Source: Artemia franciscana
Lineage: Eukaryota; Arthropoda; Branchiopoda; Anostraca; Artemiidae
Reading direction: 5' to 3'
NCBI RefSeq assembly: GCF_032884065.1
Contig: NC_088864.1
Span: 18,865,999 to 18,929,998 of the forward strand
DNA length: 64,000 bases
Shown here in pieces: positions 1 through 11,845 of the stretch; the first letter of the stretch is position 1; each line of letters opens with the position of its first letter. The notes under the pieces are model-generated. The model saw nothing but the letters and a program-made list of their open reading frames with translations. It ran no database searches and had not been told where the DNA came from. Made by a program: the position numbers and the translations under genes.

Positions 1-960
1 TAATATTTTCTGTTCGTTTTAAGTTTTAATGCTACTCCATACTTCCAGTTGAAAAAAACTTTTTCATATTTATTTTCTCATTGTTTTTTTAAATAATGCT
101 AGAAAATGCTGCGCCCCCTTTTTGGAAATCTTCTTCCCCCCATGACAAATTCCTCCATGGAAAATTTCCCCCACATATCCCCCTCTTCTCAACTTCCCCC
201 CATCCCAACCAAAAAATCCCCCTGAAAACGTCTCTACATTTCCCAATAACCATTAATATATGCAAACACTGGTCGAAATTTGCAACTTGCGGCCCCTCCC
301 ACGGGGACTGTGGGGGAGTAAGTCGTCCCCAAAGACATAGTTATAAGGTTTTTCAACTATGCTGAAAAAATGGCTATCTCAGAATGTTGATCCGACTACT
401 TTGGGAAAAAAATGAACGTGGGGGGGCCTAGGTGCCCTCCGATTTTTTTGGTCACTTAAAAGGGCACTAGAACTTTTCATTTCCGTCCGAATGAACCCTT
501 TCGCAAAATTCTAGGACCACTGGGTCGATACGATCACCCCTGGGAAAAAGAAAAAAAAAAAACAATCAAATAAACACGCGTCCGTGATTTGTCTTCTGGC
601 AAAAAATACAAAATACCACATTTTTGTAGATAGGATCTTGGAACTTGTACAATAGGGTTCTCTGATACGCTGAATCTGATGGTGTGATTTTCATTTTAGG
701 GGGTATTTCACCCTATTTTCTAAAATAGGGCAGATTTTCTCCGGCTCGTAACTTTTGATGAGTAAGAATAAACTTGATAAAACTTGTATATTTAAAATCA
801 GCATTAAAATGCGATTCTTTTAATGTAACTATTGGTATCAAAATTCCGTTTTTTAGAGTTTTGGTTACTATTGAGTCGGGTCGCTCCTTACTACAGTTCG
901 TTGCCACGAACTGTTTGAAAAAAAAGTCTTCTATTTAGTTTATATTTAGTGCAGTCTAAA
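1..960. repeat. Foldback family A segment ending in a terminal hairpin
   Basis: This dispersed repeat recurs at least ten times in the window. Shared words are CAGAAATTATTACG, GAGCGAGGTATTG, and a stretch ending GAGCCGGGTCGCTCCTTAC followed by a hairpin. Here the hairpin lies around 893-912 (arms CAGTTCGT and ACGAACTG, one mismatch in this copy). The short reading frames in it recur in other copies with different stops, so I regard them as non-coding. It lies in MADD intron 4. The transposon class is unresolved. Confidence 0.7.
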
Positions 961-2395
961 GTCTTATATAAAGTCGATATTTAATGCTTAAAACACTCTA
1001 TCTATGAGACTGATTAGGTGCTGCAAGGAGATATATTGATTAAGAACAGTCTTATGGCTTTCAGGGAACAAGGAAGTCATTGAATGGAACGAAAGTTTGT
1101 AATTTTTTGGGATCACTTCAATATTTGGACAAAATGAAAAAGATGCTTGCGGCAACCTTGTTGTATTGAGTGATAAATTCTCTTGAACTCTTTCAAACTT
1201 CTAATAGGAAAACTTTAGTTGAATATGTTATTACAACCGCAAACAATAATAATGTCGGCTCTAATAATAGTATCTTAAAGAAAATCGAGGAGTATAATCC
1301 TTCGGAGAAAACTTGAAGAATCTATACCTAAGTTGCCACAGACCTCTCTCAATGATAGAAAAAAAAGCATTCAGCTTATCCGGTTTTATATTGGAAAAGT
1401 TTAGTTGAAAACTAACCTAATTATAAGCACTTAATGTGAATAAGGGCCTCATGCTCAATGCTCAGAGAAATTCTGAAACACCTCAGCCGCAGTCCTCTTG
1501 AACCGATCGAAACAAAAATTTTGAACTTATTGAAATTTAATGAAAAAATTCTAGCAAAATACTTTATATATGATTATTACCTCTAATAATGAGAATTGGA
1601 GACAAAAGTTCAATGCTCGAAAGTAATGTGAAAGACCTTTGTCACAGTACTTCTCTTCTGACTGAAAGAAACTCAAAACCTTATTCTATCTCTTGATTCC
1701 ATTTCAAGGATCTTAAGAGAATTAGGGACACAAGTTCAATACTCGATGATTGTGTGAGAGATTTAGAAACTGTCCTCCAATATTGATGGAAATAAAAACT
1801 CTTGAACTCAATCTAATTAGCAACAGAAAAATTTTAGTTGAGAAGTCCGTATATAAATATTTCTAATAACATCCGCACTATGAGGAGATTATAAGAATTA
1901 GGGCCTTCGGTCTACTATGTTCGAATAATGAAAATATCCGACTACAGCGATCTTATAATTGCTGAAACTCTTGGACTCATTCTACTTTATGATCAATCTT
2001 AGTTTAAAGTTAGTGTAGGACCAATACAACAAGGACCTTATTATATACACTTAATTAAACTTAGGGACTGAGATTCATTGCTGGAAGTAAATGAAATTTA
2101 CGTCAGCAACATTCCCCTGGTATTGATTGAAAAAAAAAATATTCTAGAGGTTCTTCAAACTTATAACATAAAATTTTCACTGAAAACTTCCTGCGTGATT
2201 ATTGCTTGTAATATTAATAATGTGATACTTGGGAGCCAGGTTCAATGATTAGAGATTGTGTGAAATACAGCAGCCACAGTCTTCTAAAATTGATTGAGTA
2301 AAAAAAAAACTCTTGAGCCCTTAATAATGGATGATTGAAATAATTTAGTAAGAACACCGCATATTATTATAACTTCTAATAGGGATTAAACTGAA
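960..2395. repeat. Decayed tandem array, period about 165 bp
   Basis: Diverged words recur in the same order: CTCTTGAACTC, TTTTAGTTGA, GTTCAATGCTCG, a GTGAAA-CCACAGTC block, then TGATTGAAAAA. The GTTCAATGCTCG-like word sits near 1450, 1609, 1734, 1905, 2067 and 2240, spacing about 125-173 bp. No coding potential or similarity to families A or B is seen. It lies in MADD intron 4. Confidence 0.5.
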
Positions 2396-2402
2396 AAAAA
2401 TA

Positions 2403-2670
2403 AGTTTTTTTTAACTGCAAGCGAGGAGCAACATTAAAACTTAAAACGTACAGAAATTATTCCGTATATGAAAGGGGTTGTCCTCTTCTCAACGCGTTGC
2501 TCTTTAAGCTAAAGTTTGATTCTTTCTCACAACTCTACTATTTAAAACAATAAAAAACTTTACCGTAAAGAGCGAGGCGTTAATGAGGGGACAACCTCCC
2601 TCATATACGGAATAGTTTCTGTTACTTTTAAGTTTTAATGTCGCTCCTTACTTGCAGTTAAAAAAAACCT
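2403..2670. repeat. Family A long palindrome, copy 1
   Basis: Two near-complementary arms of about 115 bp (2403-2520 and 2556-2668) flank a short spacer rich in AACAATAAAAA. The left arm carries ATTAAAACTTAAAACG and CCGTATATGAAAGG; the right arm carries their complements CATATACGG and TTTAAGTTTTAATG. A transcript would fold into a long imperfect hairpin. Confidence 0.75.
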
Positions 2671-3830
2671 TTTTTCTTATTTAATTTATGAATGTTTTTA
2701 AATTAATGTATGTTTTGATTTTGGCTCAACGCACATGAATAATTAAAACGAAATTTACACATTAATTTTCTTTGGCTAAATGGCATTCTCATAGTTTTGA
2801 TCGGACGATTTTGATAAAAAAAAAAAAAAAAAAAAGGTGGGAGAGGAGGCCTAGTTGCCTTCCAACTTTTGGTTACTTAAAAAGGCAACTAGAACTTTTT
2901 ATTTTTTTTACGAAAGTTTTTATTAGTAATAAATATACGTAACTTACGAATTAACTTACGTAATGAACATCTATATTTGTATATCTTTAGTACGTATATG
3001 AGGGGCTTTGCCCCCTCGTCAATGCCTGGCTCTTTACACTAAAGTTTGAATTTTATCTCAATTCATTGAGAATGACCCCTGAATCACAAAGGCCGTAGAA
3101 TAAATAGTTGAAATTACTAAAAATACTTTTTCATAAAGAGCGAGGTAATATAGAGAAGACGGACCCCCTTATATACGTAATAATTTCTGTTCGTTTTATG
3201 TTTTAATGCTGCTCCTTACTTCCAGCTGATTTTTTTTTTTTTTTTTTCTCCTTGTTTTTTTAATAATTATTTTTTTTTCATAACAGCTTTTTTTTAATAA
3301 TGCTAGAAAATCCTGCACCCCTTTCATGGAAACTCTCTTCCCTCATGATGAATTACTCCATTGAAATATCCTCCAACGTAGCCCCCTCCCCCCCCCCTAA
3401 ACGCGAAAAATTCCCCCTGAAAACGTCTGTGCACTTCAGAATAGCCATTATGCTCTATGCAAACAATGGTAAAAGTTTGTAACTTGCAGCGCCTAACCAA
3501 GGAACTGTGTGGGATCAAGTCGTCCTAAAAAACATAATCAGTAGGTTTTTCGACTATGCTGAACAAAATATCTATCTAAAAATTTTGTTCCGATGACTTT
3601 GGGGGGAGAATGAGCATGGGAGGGGGCCTAGGTACCTCATATCTTATGATTAGCCAGCATCTTATTATACTTAGCGACTAAGGCTCAAAATTCAAGGAAA
3701 ATGAGAAAGAACTAAAGAACAGTTCCCATGTATGGACTAAACAAACATCTGGAGGGAACTCTAACTAAAATAGATAGTATAAATTAGATATGCTTTTATA
3801 ATTATAATATCTAAAAATATATTAAATAGT
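2671..3830. repeat. Family A segment with the second palindrome type
   Basis: The inverted pair at about 2995-3185 has arms carrying ACGTATATGAGGGG and the mirrored CCCCCTTATATACGT around a spacer containing GAATGACCCCTGAATCACAA. The same spacer reappears at 5635, 17750, 28980 and 47590. 3660-3830 holds no recognised feature. Confidence 0.65.
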
Positions 3831-6800
3831 TCGTGGTAACAAACTGTAGTAAGGAGCGACCCGGCTCAATAGTAACCAAGACTCTAAAAAAACAGATTCT
3901 TGATACCAATATAAATGCTTTGGCACAAAGAGCGAGGTAATGTGGAGGGGAAGTACCCCCTTAAATAAGTAATAATTTCTGTTCGTTTTATATTTTAATA
4001 CTGCTCCTTAATTCCAGCTGAAAAAAAAACTTTTTTTTATTTATTTTCTCATTGTTTTTTTATTTAATAATGCTAGAAAATCCTGTCCCCCCTTTATGGA
4101 AATTCCCCCTCATGTACGTAATAAAAATATACAAATATAGAAGTTCGTCACGTAATGTGATTCGTTAGTTACGTATATTTATTACTAATTAAAACGTTCG
4201 TAAAAAAATAAAAAGTTTGTTACGTAGGTTAATTTGTAAGTTACGTTTATTTATCACTAATAAAAACGTTCGTACATAAAATTAAAGTCCTAGTGGCCTT
4301 TTTAAGTAGCCAAGGAATTGGAGGGCAGCTAGGTCCTCTTCCACGCCCCTTTTTTCTCAAAATTGTCCGACCAAAACGATGAAAAAGCTATTTATCCAAA
4401 AAAAGTAAAATTAACAAGCAAATTTTTTATTATTCATATACGGTGAGCCACAATCAAAACCTGCATTAATTCAAAACGTAAAAAAAGTTTTTTTCAACTG
4501 CATGTAAGGAGCAACAGTAAAAGATAAAGCGAGCAGAAATTATTACGTGTATGAGGGGGTTAATCCCCTCCTCAATACCCCGCTATTTACACTAAAGTAT
4601 TTTATTAATTCCAAAAAAGATATCTATTGGAATTAAACGGCCTTTGTGATTCAGGGGTCATCAAAAGGTTCGTGATAACGAACTGTAAGAGGGAACAACC
4701 TGGCTCCACAGCAACCAAAACTCTAAAAAACGGAATTTTGATCTCAATAGTTCTATCAAAGGAATCGCATTTTAATGCTGATTTGAAATATATAGGTTTC
4801 ATCAAGTTTAGTCTTATCCATCAAAAGTTCCAACCCTGAGAAAATTTGCCTTATTTTAGAAAATAGGGGAAAACATCCTCTAAAAGTCATAGAATCTTAA
4901 CGGAAATTACACCATCAGTTTCAGCGCATCAGAGAACCATTCTACAGAAGTTTCAAGCTCCTATCTACAAAAATGTGGAATTTTCTATTTTTTGCCAGAA
5001 GACAGATCACAGATGCGTGTTTATTTTTTTTTTTTCCAGGAGTGATCGTATCAACCCAGAGGTCCTAGAATGTCTCGAGGGGGCTAATTCTAACGGAAAT
5101 TAAAAATTCGAGTGTCCTTTTTAATTTACCAAAAAATTGGAGGGCACCTAGGCCCCCTTCCACGCTCATTTTTTCCCCAGAATCAAAGGATCAAAATTCT
5201 GAGATAGCCATTTTATTCAGCATAGTCAAAAAACATAATAACTATGTCTTTGGGGACGACTTACTACCCTACAGTCCCCGTGGGAGGGGCTGCAAGTTAC
5301 AAACTTTGACCAGTGTTTACATATAGTTATGGTTATTGGGAAGTATACAGACGCTTTCAAGGGATTTTTCTGTTGGGGTGAGGGGCTGAAAGGAAGGAAT
5401 TTGTCATGGGAAAAGAGAATTTCTGTGAAGGGCGCGCAGGATTTTTTTTTGCAATTAAAAAAAAAACAATGAAAAATAAACATGAAAGTTTTTTTCAACT
5501 GAAAGTAAGAAGCAGCATTAAAGCTTAAAACGAACAGAAATTATTACGCATATGAGGGGTTCACCTCCTTCTAATACCTCGCTCTCAACGGTAAATATTC
5601 TATCGATTTCAACTATTCATTCTACAGCCTTTGTGATTCAGGGGTCATTCCTAAGGAGTTGGGACACAATCTAAGCTTTAGTGCAAACAGGGAGGTATTG
5701 ACAAGGTACCAACCCCTTCATATACGTAATAAAAATATACTAATATAGAAGTTCGTTACGTAAATTAATTCGTAAGTTATGCGTATTTTTACTAATAAAA
5801 ACGTTCGTAAAAAATTAAAAGTTCTAGTTGCCTTTTAAAGTAACCAAAAAATTGGAGGGTAACTAGGCCTACTCCCCCGCTCCTTTTTTTCTCAAAATCT
5901 TCCGATCAAAACTATGAGAAAGCCATATAGCCAAAAAAAAACAACATGCTAATTTGGTCTTAATTATTCATGTGCAGAGAGCCAAAATCAAAACATGCAT
6001 TAATTCAAAAACGTTCAGAAATTAAATAAAAAAAGTTTTTTAACTGAAAGTAAGGAGCGACATTAAAACTTAAAACTAACAGAAATTACTCCGTATATGA
6101 AAGGGGCTGTTCCCTCCTCAACGCCCCGCTCTTTACGCTAAAGTTTTTTATTGTTTAAAAAGGAGAGTTGAGAGAAAGAGTCAAACTTTAGCGTAAAGAG
6201 CGGAGTTTTGAGGAGTAAACAGCCGCTTTCATATATGGAGCAATTTCTGTTCGTTTTAAGTTCTAATGTCCTTATTTTCATTGAATTTTTTTTATTTAAT
6301 TCTTAGAGAATTGGAAAAAAAACTCGAACTTTAGTGTAAAGAGTCAAGTATTGACGAGGGAGCGAAACCCCTTATACACGTAATAGAAATATGCGAATAC
6401 AGAAGTTACGTAAGTTAATTTATAAGTAACGTATATTTATTAGTAATAAAAACGTTCGTAAATAAAATTAAAAGTTCTAGTGGCTTTTTTAAGTAGGCAA
6501 CAAAATTGGAGGGTAACAAGGCTCCCTCCGCCGTTTCTTCTTTCTCAAACTAGCCTGATCTAAAATTCGGAAAAGCCATTCAGCTAAGAAAATTAAAATT
6601 TATATGCAAAATTATCTCGCAAAATTCTTATACAAAATTAATATGCAAAATATGTAAAATTATTTCATTATAACTATTCATATACGGCGAGCCAAAATCA
6701 AAACCTATATCAATTCAAAAATGTTCAGAAATTAAATGATAAAAAAACAATTTTTTTTAACTGAACGTAAGGAGTGACATTAAAACTTAAAACAAACAAA

Positions 6801-7030
6801 GATTATTCTGTATATGAAAGGGGCTGCCTCTTCCTCAACGCCCCGCTCTTTACACTAAAGTTTTTGTTGTTTTAAAAAGTAGAGTTGTGAGAAAGAGTCA
6901 AACTTGTGTGTAAATAGCGGGGCCTCGAGAAGGGGACAGTCCATTTCATATACGGAATATTTTCTGTTCATTTTAAGTTTTAATGTCACTCCTTACTTTC
7001 AAATTCGTTAAAAAACTTGTTTTTTATTTA
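3830..7030. repeat. Block of family A units with two long palindromes
   Basis: Several family A copies lie back to back in alternating orientation. Terminal hairpins of the CAGTTCGT/ACGAACTG type are near 3832 and 4668. Long palindromes of the copy-1 type occur at about 6033-6290 and 6747-7025. Linking sequence with AAACGTTCGT and AATTGGAGGG recurs in both orientations. Nothing coding is seen. Confidence 0.65.
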
Positions 7031-7379
7031 ACTGTTATAAGGATCTTACAGCCTGCGCCAACGTTCTGACAGAATTCCAATGCATATTTCACAACTTTTT
7101 ATATTGACTAAAGGAAATCTCGTTTACTGACTAAAGGAAATCTCTTTTAGTATTAGTTAACATACAAGTGTTGGATTCTAGATGGATATTTAGAGACAAA
7201 TCAGAAAGATTTCTCATCAGTAAGTATGAAATTAGGTTAGGCAACCCTGGAATTTTTGAATTTTCAAAAACACGACCTAATTGTTGGCAACTCATTAGAA
7301 AAAGGAGTCCAACAAAACTAGTGTCCACAGGGACCTAAATGTAGCAAAGAAGTTAAACGAAATAACGAGCTCCACTTAC

Positions 7380-7552
7380 CTTAAGTAGCATTTTTTCCTA
7401 GTCTTATTGCATCCATTTCTACGAATCTGTGATATTTCGTCATTGCATGTCTCCACCAGCTTTCTTAAAGTTATTACGCACTCACGAAACAAAGAAAAGA
7501 ACGGATGATGGGATATAAGACATAATGAAGTCAACATGCGAGGTCGGGATAT
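7380..7552 (-). CDS. Madd: MADD coding exon 4 (start of cDENN)
   Basis: The acceptor TTGTTTCAG precedes ATATCC, and the donor is TTAAG|GTAAGT. The 173-nt exon opens in phase 0, as exon 3 requires, and ends in phase 2. It encodes MLTSLCLISHHPFFSLFREC and a Lys/Arg-rich tail, which align by eye with the conserved 'LTSLC.LSHYPFFS.FREC' of vertebrate MADD. The next exon is not in 1-7379. Confidence 0.87.
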
Positions 7553-10500
7553 CTGAAACAAGTTAAGTTAGCAAGGTTTAATTGAAGCAACTACAATAAT
7601 TGTAAACACCAAACATTATCTTCCAAAACCATAATTATTTTAAAAATTTTCAAATAAAATATCTTATTCGACGTATCATCACGATATATTTTTCTTGGCT
7701 TTACTCTAATTAGGCTCTCAAGTCTTCATCACTTTGATCGAGTTGATTCCAGAATCAACGGATACTCCTGGGAGAAAAACAAGGAGGCCAGATCAGTTCA
7801 TAGCAGGAGGTCGTGAAGAAGGACGTCAAACCTCTAGGTGGGTTCCGAAAATATGGCTACATGTGGAACAACTCGTGGCTTCAACTCATTCGTCCGCATA
7901 ATAGAGGACAGAGCACTTTGGCAGAACCTGGTCCAAATACCTCCTGGTGCCGAGTTGGGCTGATTAGCCTGTGCCTCGTCTTAAGTAAGTAAGTAATTGT
8001 CACTTTAGCCATAGAAGTTCTATCTGTAAATTTAAACTTTGTAGCCTCGCTTAGAAATGCGGGTTCAACCACACGTTGGCCCTCCTGGTGCACATTGCCC
8101 TGCCAGTCCTTCTTTTGGGAAAACCATATTACTAAGTAATTTGCTACCTTGAGAGACCAGACTAATACCTCGATAATTACGACTCCCACTCTTATCACCT
8201 TTCTTATACAGTGGTTTAATTAAGGTTTTCCTAAAATCGTTAGCTACTTCCCATTTTTCAAAAAGCATATTTATAATCTTAAGTAACTTATCTCTAACCT
8301 CAGAGCCACCATATTTAAGAAACTCATTTACCACACTATCAGCACCTGGAACCTTATTATTTTTTTTAAATCCTTTTAGTCATGTTGCTAATTCTTCCTC
8401 ACGAAACAAATCTTTCTTCACATCCAAGGTATCACACTTTTCCATTTTCTCTATATCTTTTCCTTCATTTTTATTTTGGTTTAGAAAATCCTCAAAATTT
8501 TCCACCTATCTATTTTTACCTCTTTCCTTATCACTTATTGTGGCCCCGCTCCTATCTTTAACTGAGACAAGTCCAAATTGACTACTCCTTCTCAATTTAT
8601 TAACGTGCCAGTACAATATTCTACTATTATGCCGTCTAGCGGTATCTTCCAGATCCTCGGCAATTTTATCCATGGCCTCCACTTCACGCCTCCTTAGTTC
8701 AGATTTTAATGCTTTCTCCACTTTCTTTACAATCCTTTGTTTTCATATGATCTATCACTCAGATAATTCTTGTACAAACCCCTTCTCCTGTCTATTGAAC
8801 ATAAAGCTTTTTCACTAATATTCCTAGCTGCTGTCTTAACTTTCTTCCCTAAGACACCATCAGCAACTTCATAAATTGTCTTTCTAAAACCATTCCAACC
8901 ATCTTCCACATTGTCAAATCTTCAACTGTCAAGTTTAGGATTCAACTGTTCCTAGAAAGTTTCTATAAAATTCTCCTCCTGCAATCTACCAACATCATAA
9001 CTTCCCGGGAGGTAGTTACCCTTCCAAAATTTCAGCTTAAAATTAAACCTAGACCCTACTAGATCGTCATCTTAACTTTTAACATCCATAACAGCACTCC
9101 TATATGTCTAGTATCTTGTATTAATCCTGCCAGTCTTCTGTTTACTATAACATAATCAATAAGGTTTGCTATTTACCATCACGTGAATACCATGTCAACT
9201 TATGAGCCATCTTGTGACCAAACACCGTATTGGTTATAACTAGATTGTTATACCTACAAAATTGCAAAAGTCTGTACTTTTAACATCCATAACAGCACTC
9301 CTATATATCTAGTATCTTGTATTAATCCTGCCAGTCTTCTGTTTTCTTTTCCTACACCAAATTGAACTAGGCTAGGATACCATCTATCCCTATTTCTACC
9401 ATTCTAGGCATTAAAATCTCCTAGTAAAAACACCATATTTCTACCTGGGAACCTGTCTATTTGCTCCTGTAACTGTAAGTAAAATTCATCTGAGTCACTA
9501 GTATCTCCGTCAGTCGGTTCAACAAGGGCATATGCTACTAAATTGATACTCTGAGCTTTTTAGTCATAAAGTAAGCAATTAGTATTATATTATTAATACC
9601 TTCCCCGCCTAAACAAACTTAGCAGCTTCCTTATCCATCATGAGCCCTACTCCCTGCTTATATACCCCATCCTTTCTGCCTGAGTAAACAAATTCTATGT
9701 CACCTAATTTCATGCTACCTACCCCTAAGATATGAATTTCTGAAACTCCTAAGTCCAGTTTAAATTGTCTGAATTCGTCAGTCAAAATGTCGATACGACA
9801 GTCATTGTTTAACGTCGTAACATTCCAAGTTCCAATTATCATGTTCTTTAAATCATCGAAATTATTTTGGCCTCAGGAAAAGCAATGATCCTGGATACTA
9901 GAGCAAGACGGGGATCAACGTATCTTCTCAAGTCTACACCGAAGCACTTAAGCCGGCTTAGTACTGGACAGCAAGAAGTCCCTGGGACCTCCAGTATAAA
10001 TGGAGGCTTTGTGCAATCAAGCCCATATTGGTCACAAGATGGTTTTCAGCACTTGGTGATGCTCTTCTATCAACAAGAGTCAAAATCCTGCACAGACAGT
10101 CCCAAGGCTATTACCTCCGACTCAATGTATATTCATGCCTACAAATATTATATTACTAAGGAAGGCAACCCATAGTATATAAATTAGCTAGGAAGATGTT
10201 TTTTAGCCCGAAAACGCCCGTCAAAAACAGACCAAGGCCAGAAGGATTGTTCATTAATCAGAATCTCGTGCGAATGCTGTGGTGTTTACTAGGCTATGGT
10301 TTCTTCGAGGGGCGCCATTCCTTCGACAATAATAGGAGTATGAAAACGTTAAACACGACCTTTATTCCCGACACTGTTCTTGTCGGCTTTCGTATTTCTG
10401 TGGCGTTGATACTCTCCTCAGTAGATTAAGGATCCCAGTTCAAAATATCTTATTTTATGAAGAAATATAGAAGAATTTCCTTCTGTTGACATTTGGGTGG

Positions 10501-11783
10501 TATCCAAAGACTTTGGTTTAAAAGTTATAAACGTTTATACCCACTGATCCGAAATTTGGGAAGTTACCTCTCTTGATTTTGCTGCGATATTGCGGTTTTT
10601 GAAATAAATTTTGTCAGAACATTACTAGAAAAATTATCAATCTTAGTATGTCCTCCAAACATGCCACAAAAGCCAATATAACACATACTGTTTCCCACAA
10701 CTTTGGTAACAATGAGTGCTTTCTAACCCTGAACTATGGTAGCTGACTATATTTGACTTGGCTACAGTCCAGTCAACCGTAGATTGTACTGCAGTTATAA
10801 CAAGGTCCGAGCTTTGGGAGTTTACTTCTGTATCAGTAAGGTAAATTTCAGATTGTCAGGAAATATTTTCAAAGAAACTTCAATGGAGGCGTTTTTTAAA
10901 CAAGTAAGCCTACAACTTAGCAATACAAGCGAAAGCTGAATTATTTTCACTTGGTTTTAGATTCACGGAAATCGAAGTCTGTTCGACAGTAGAAAAATGT
11001 CCTCGACAGAAAAATTTTATAAACGTGACCTAACCTATGTAATAAAAGAAACTAGCCTAGGGCATTTTAATTCCTCAGCATCAGCCATTACCGAGACAGT
11101 TACATAAAGTTTATATATGAAATGGTAAATTGAAACAGACTGATTTCTCACTGCAACAGAAAACAAAAGAATAAAAAATGTAGTTGGAATGCTAGCTGGA
11201 AGATAAGAAAGCAATGCTAGAATATGTTTTTTTTCTAAAGTCAAAACTATTTCTTCAAGTTTCTCAAGATATTCCAAATAAATCTCTTTGTAGGGGATAC
11301 CTGGCGTTTTTTAATATCCCCTATACGTCTTCACGCTAGAAAAAGCTCATGGAAAAATCTCATTTTTACCCTTTATCATTTCCAAATAGCTATGCTCAAT
11401 TAACACCAATTACCGAAAATGCATCCAAACCATTTAATGCAGGCGTGAGTTTTCAAGTTCAAGTTCGAGTTCAATAATTTTATTAATTACAATTTAATGT
11501 GGCGAAACCCTATAGACAAGTGTATTCTCCTGATGAGCCCTTGTGTTGGGTTGTTGCCTCTGAATTATTTGTCTTTATTGTTTCTATTGTTTGGTAAATG
11601 ACGACTTATACTTATTGGCGACACGACTGCCTGTCCATGGATTATTCTTTATGGTTGATTGTGTATGGCTATGCTGTTTGATCTATGTGATTGTATGGAT
11701 GAGTAGGGTTAAGGCCTCATTCAATTGCTGGTCTATATTAATCACTAATTTAGGAAAACAGTCTTCCTTTTCTCCTTCTGTCT

Positions 11784-11845
<62 letters not shown>

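Noticed and set aside
96..365. Frame starting MLENAAPP that recurs at 3300 and 17930
   Set aside because: Same repeat family A in several copies, each with different frames and stops; homology is at DNA level only.
7131..7328. Candidate next MADD exon after 7380
   Set aside because: The sequence has none of the conserved residues expected after LFREC and no suitable acceptor in phase 2.
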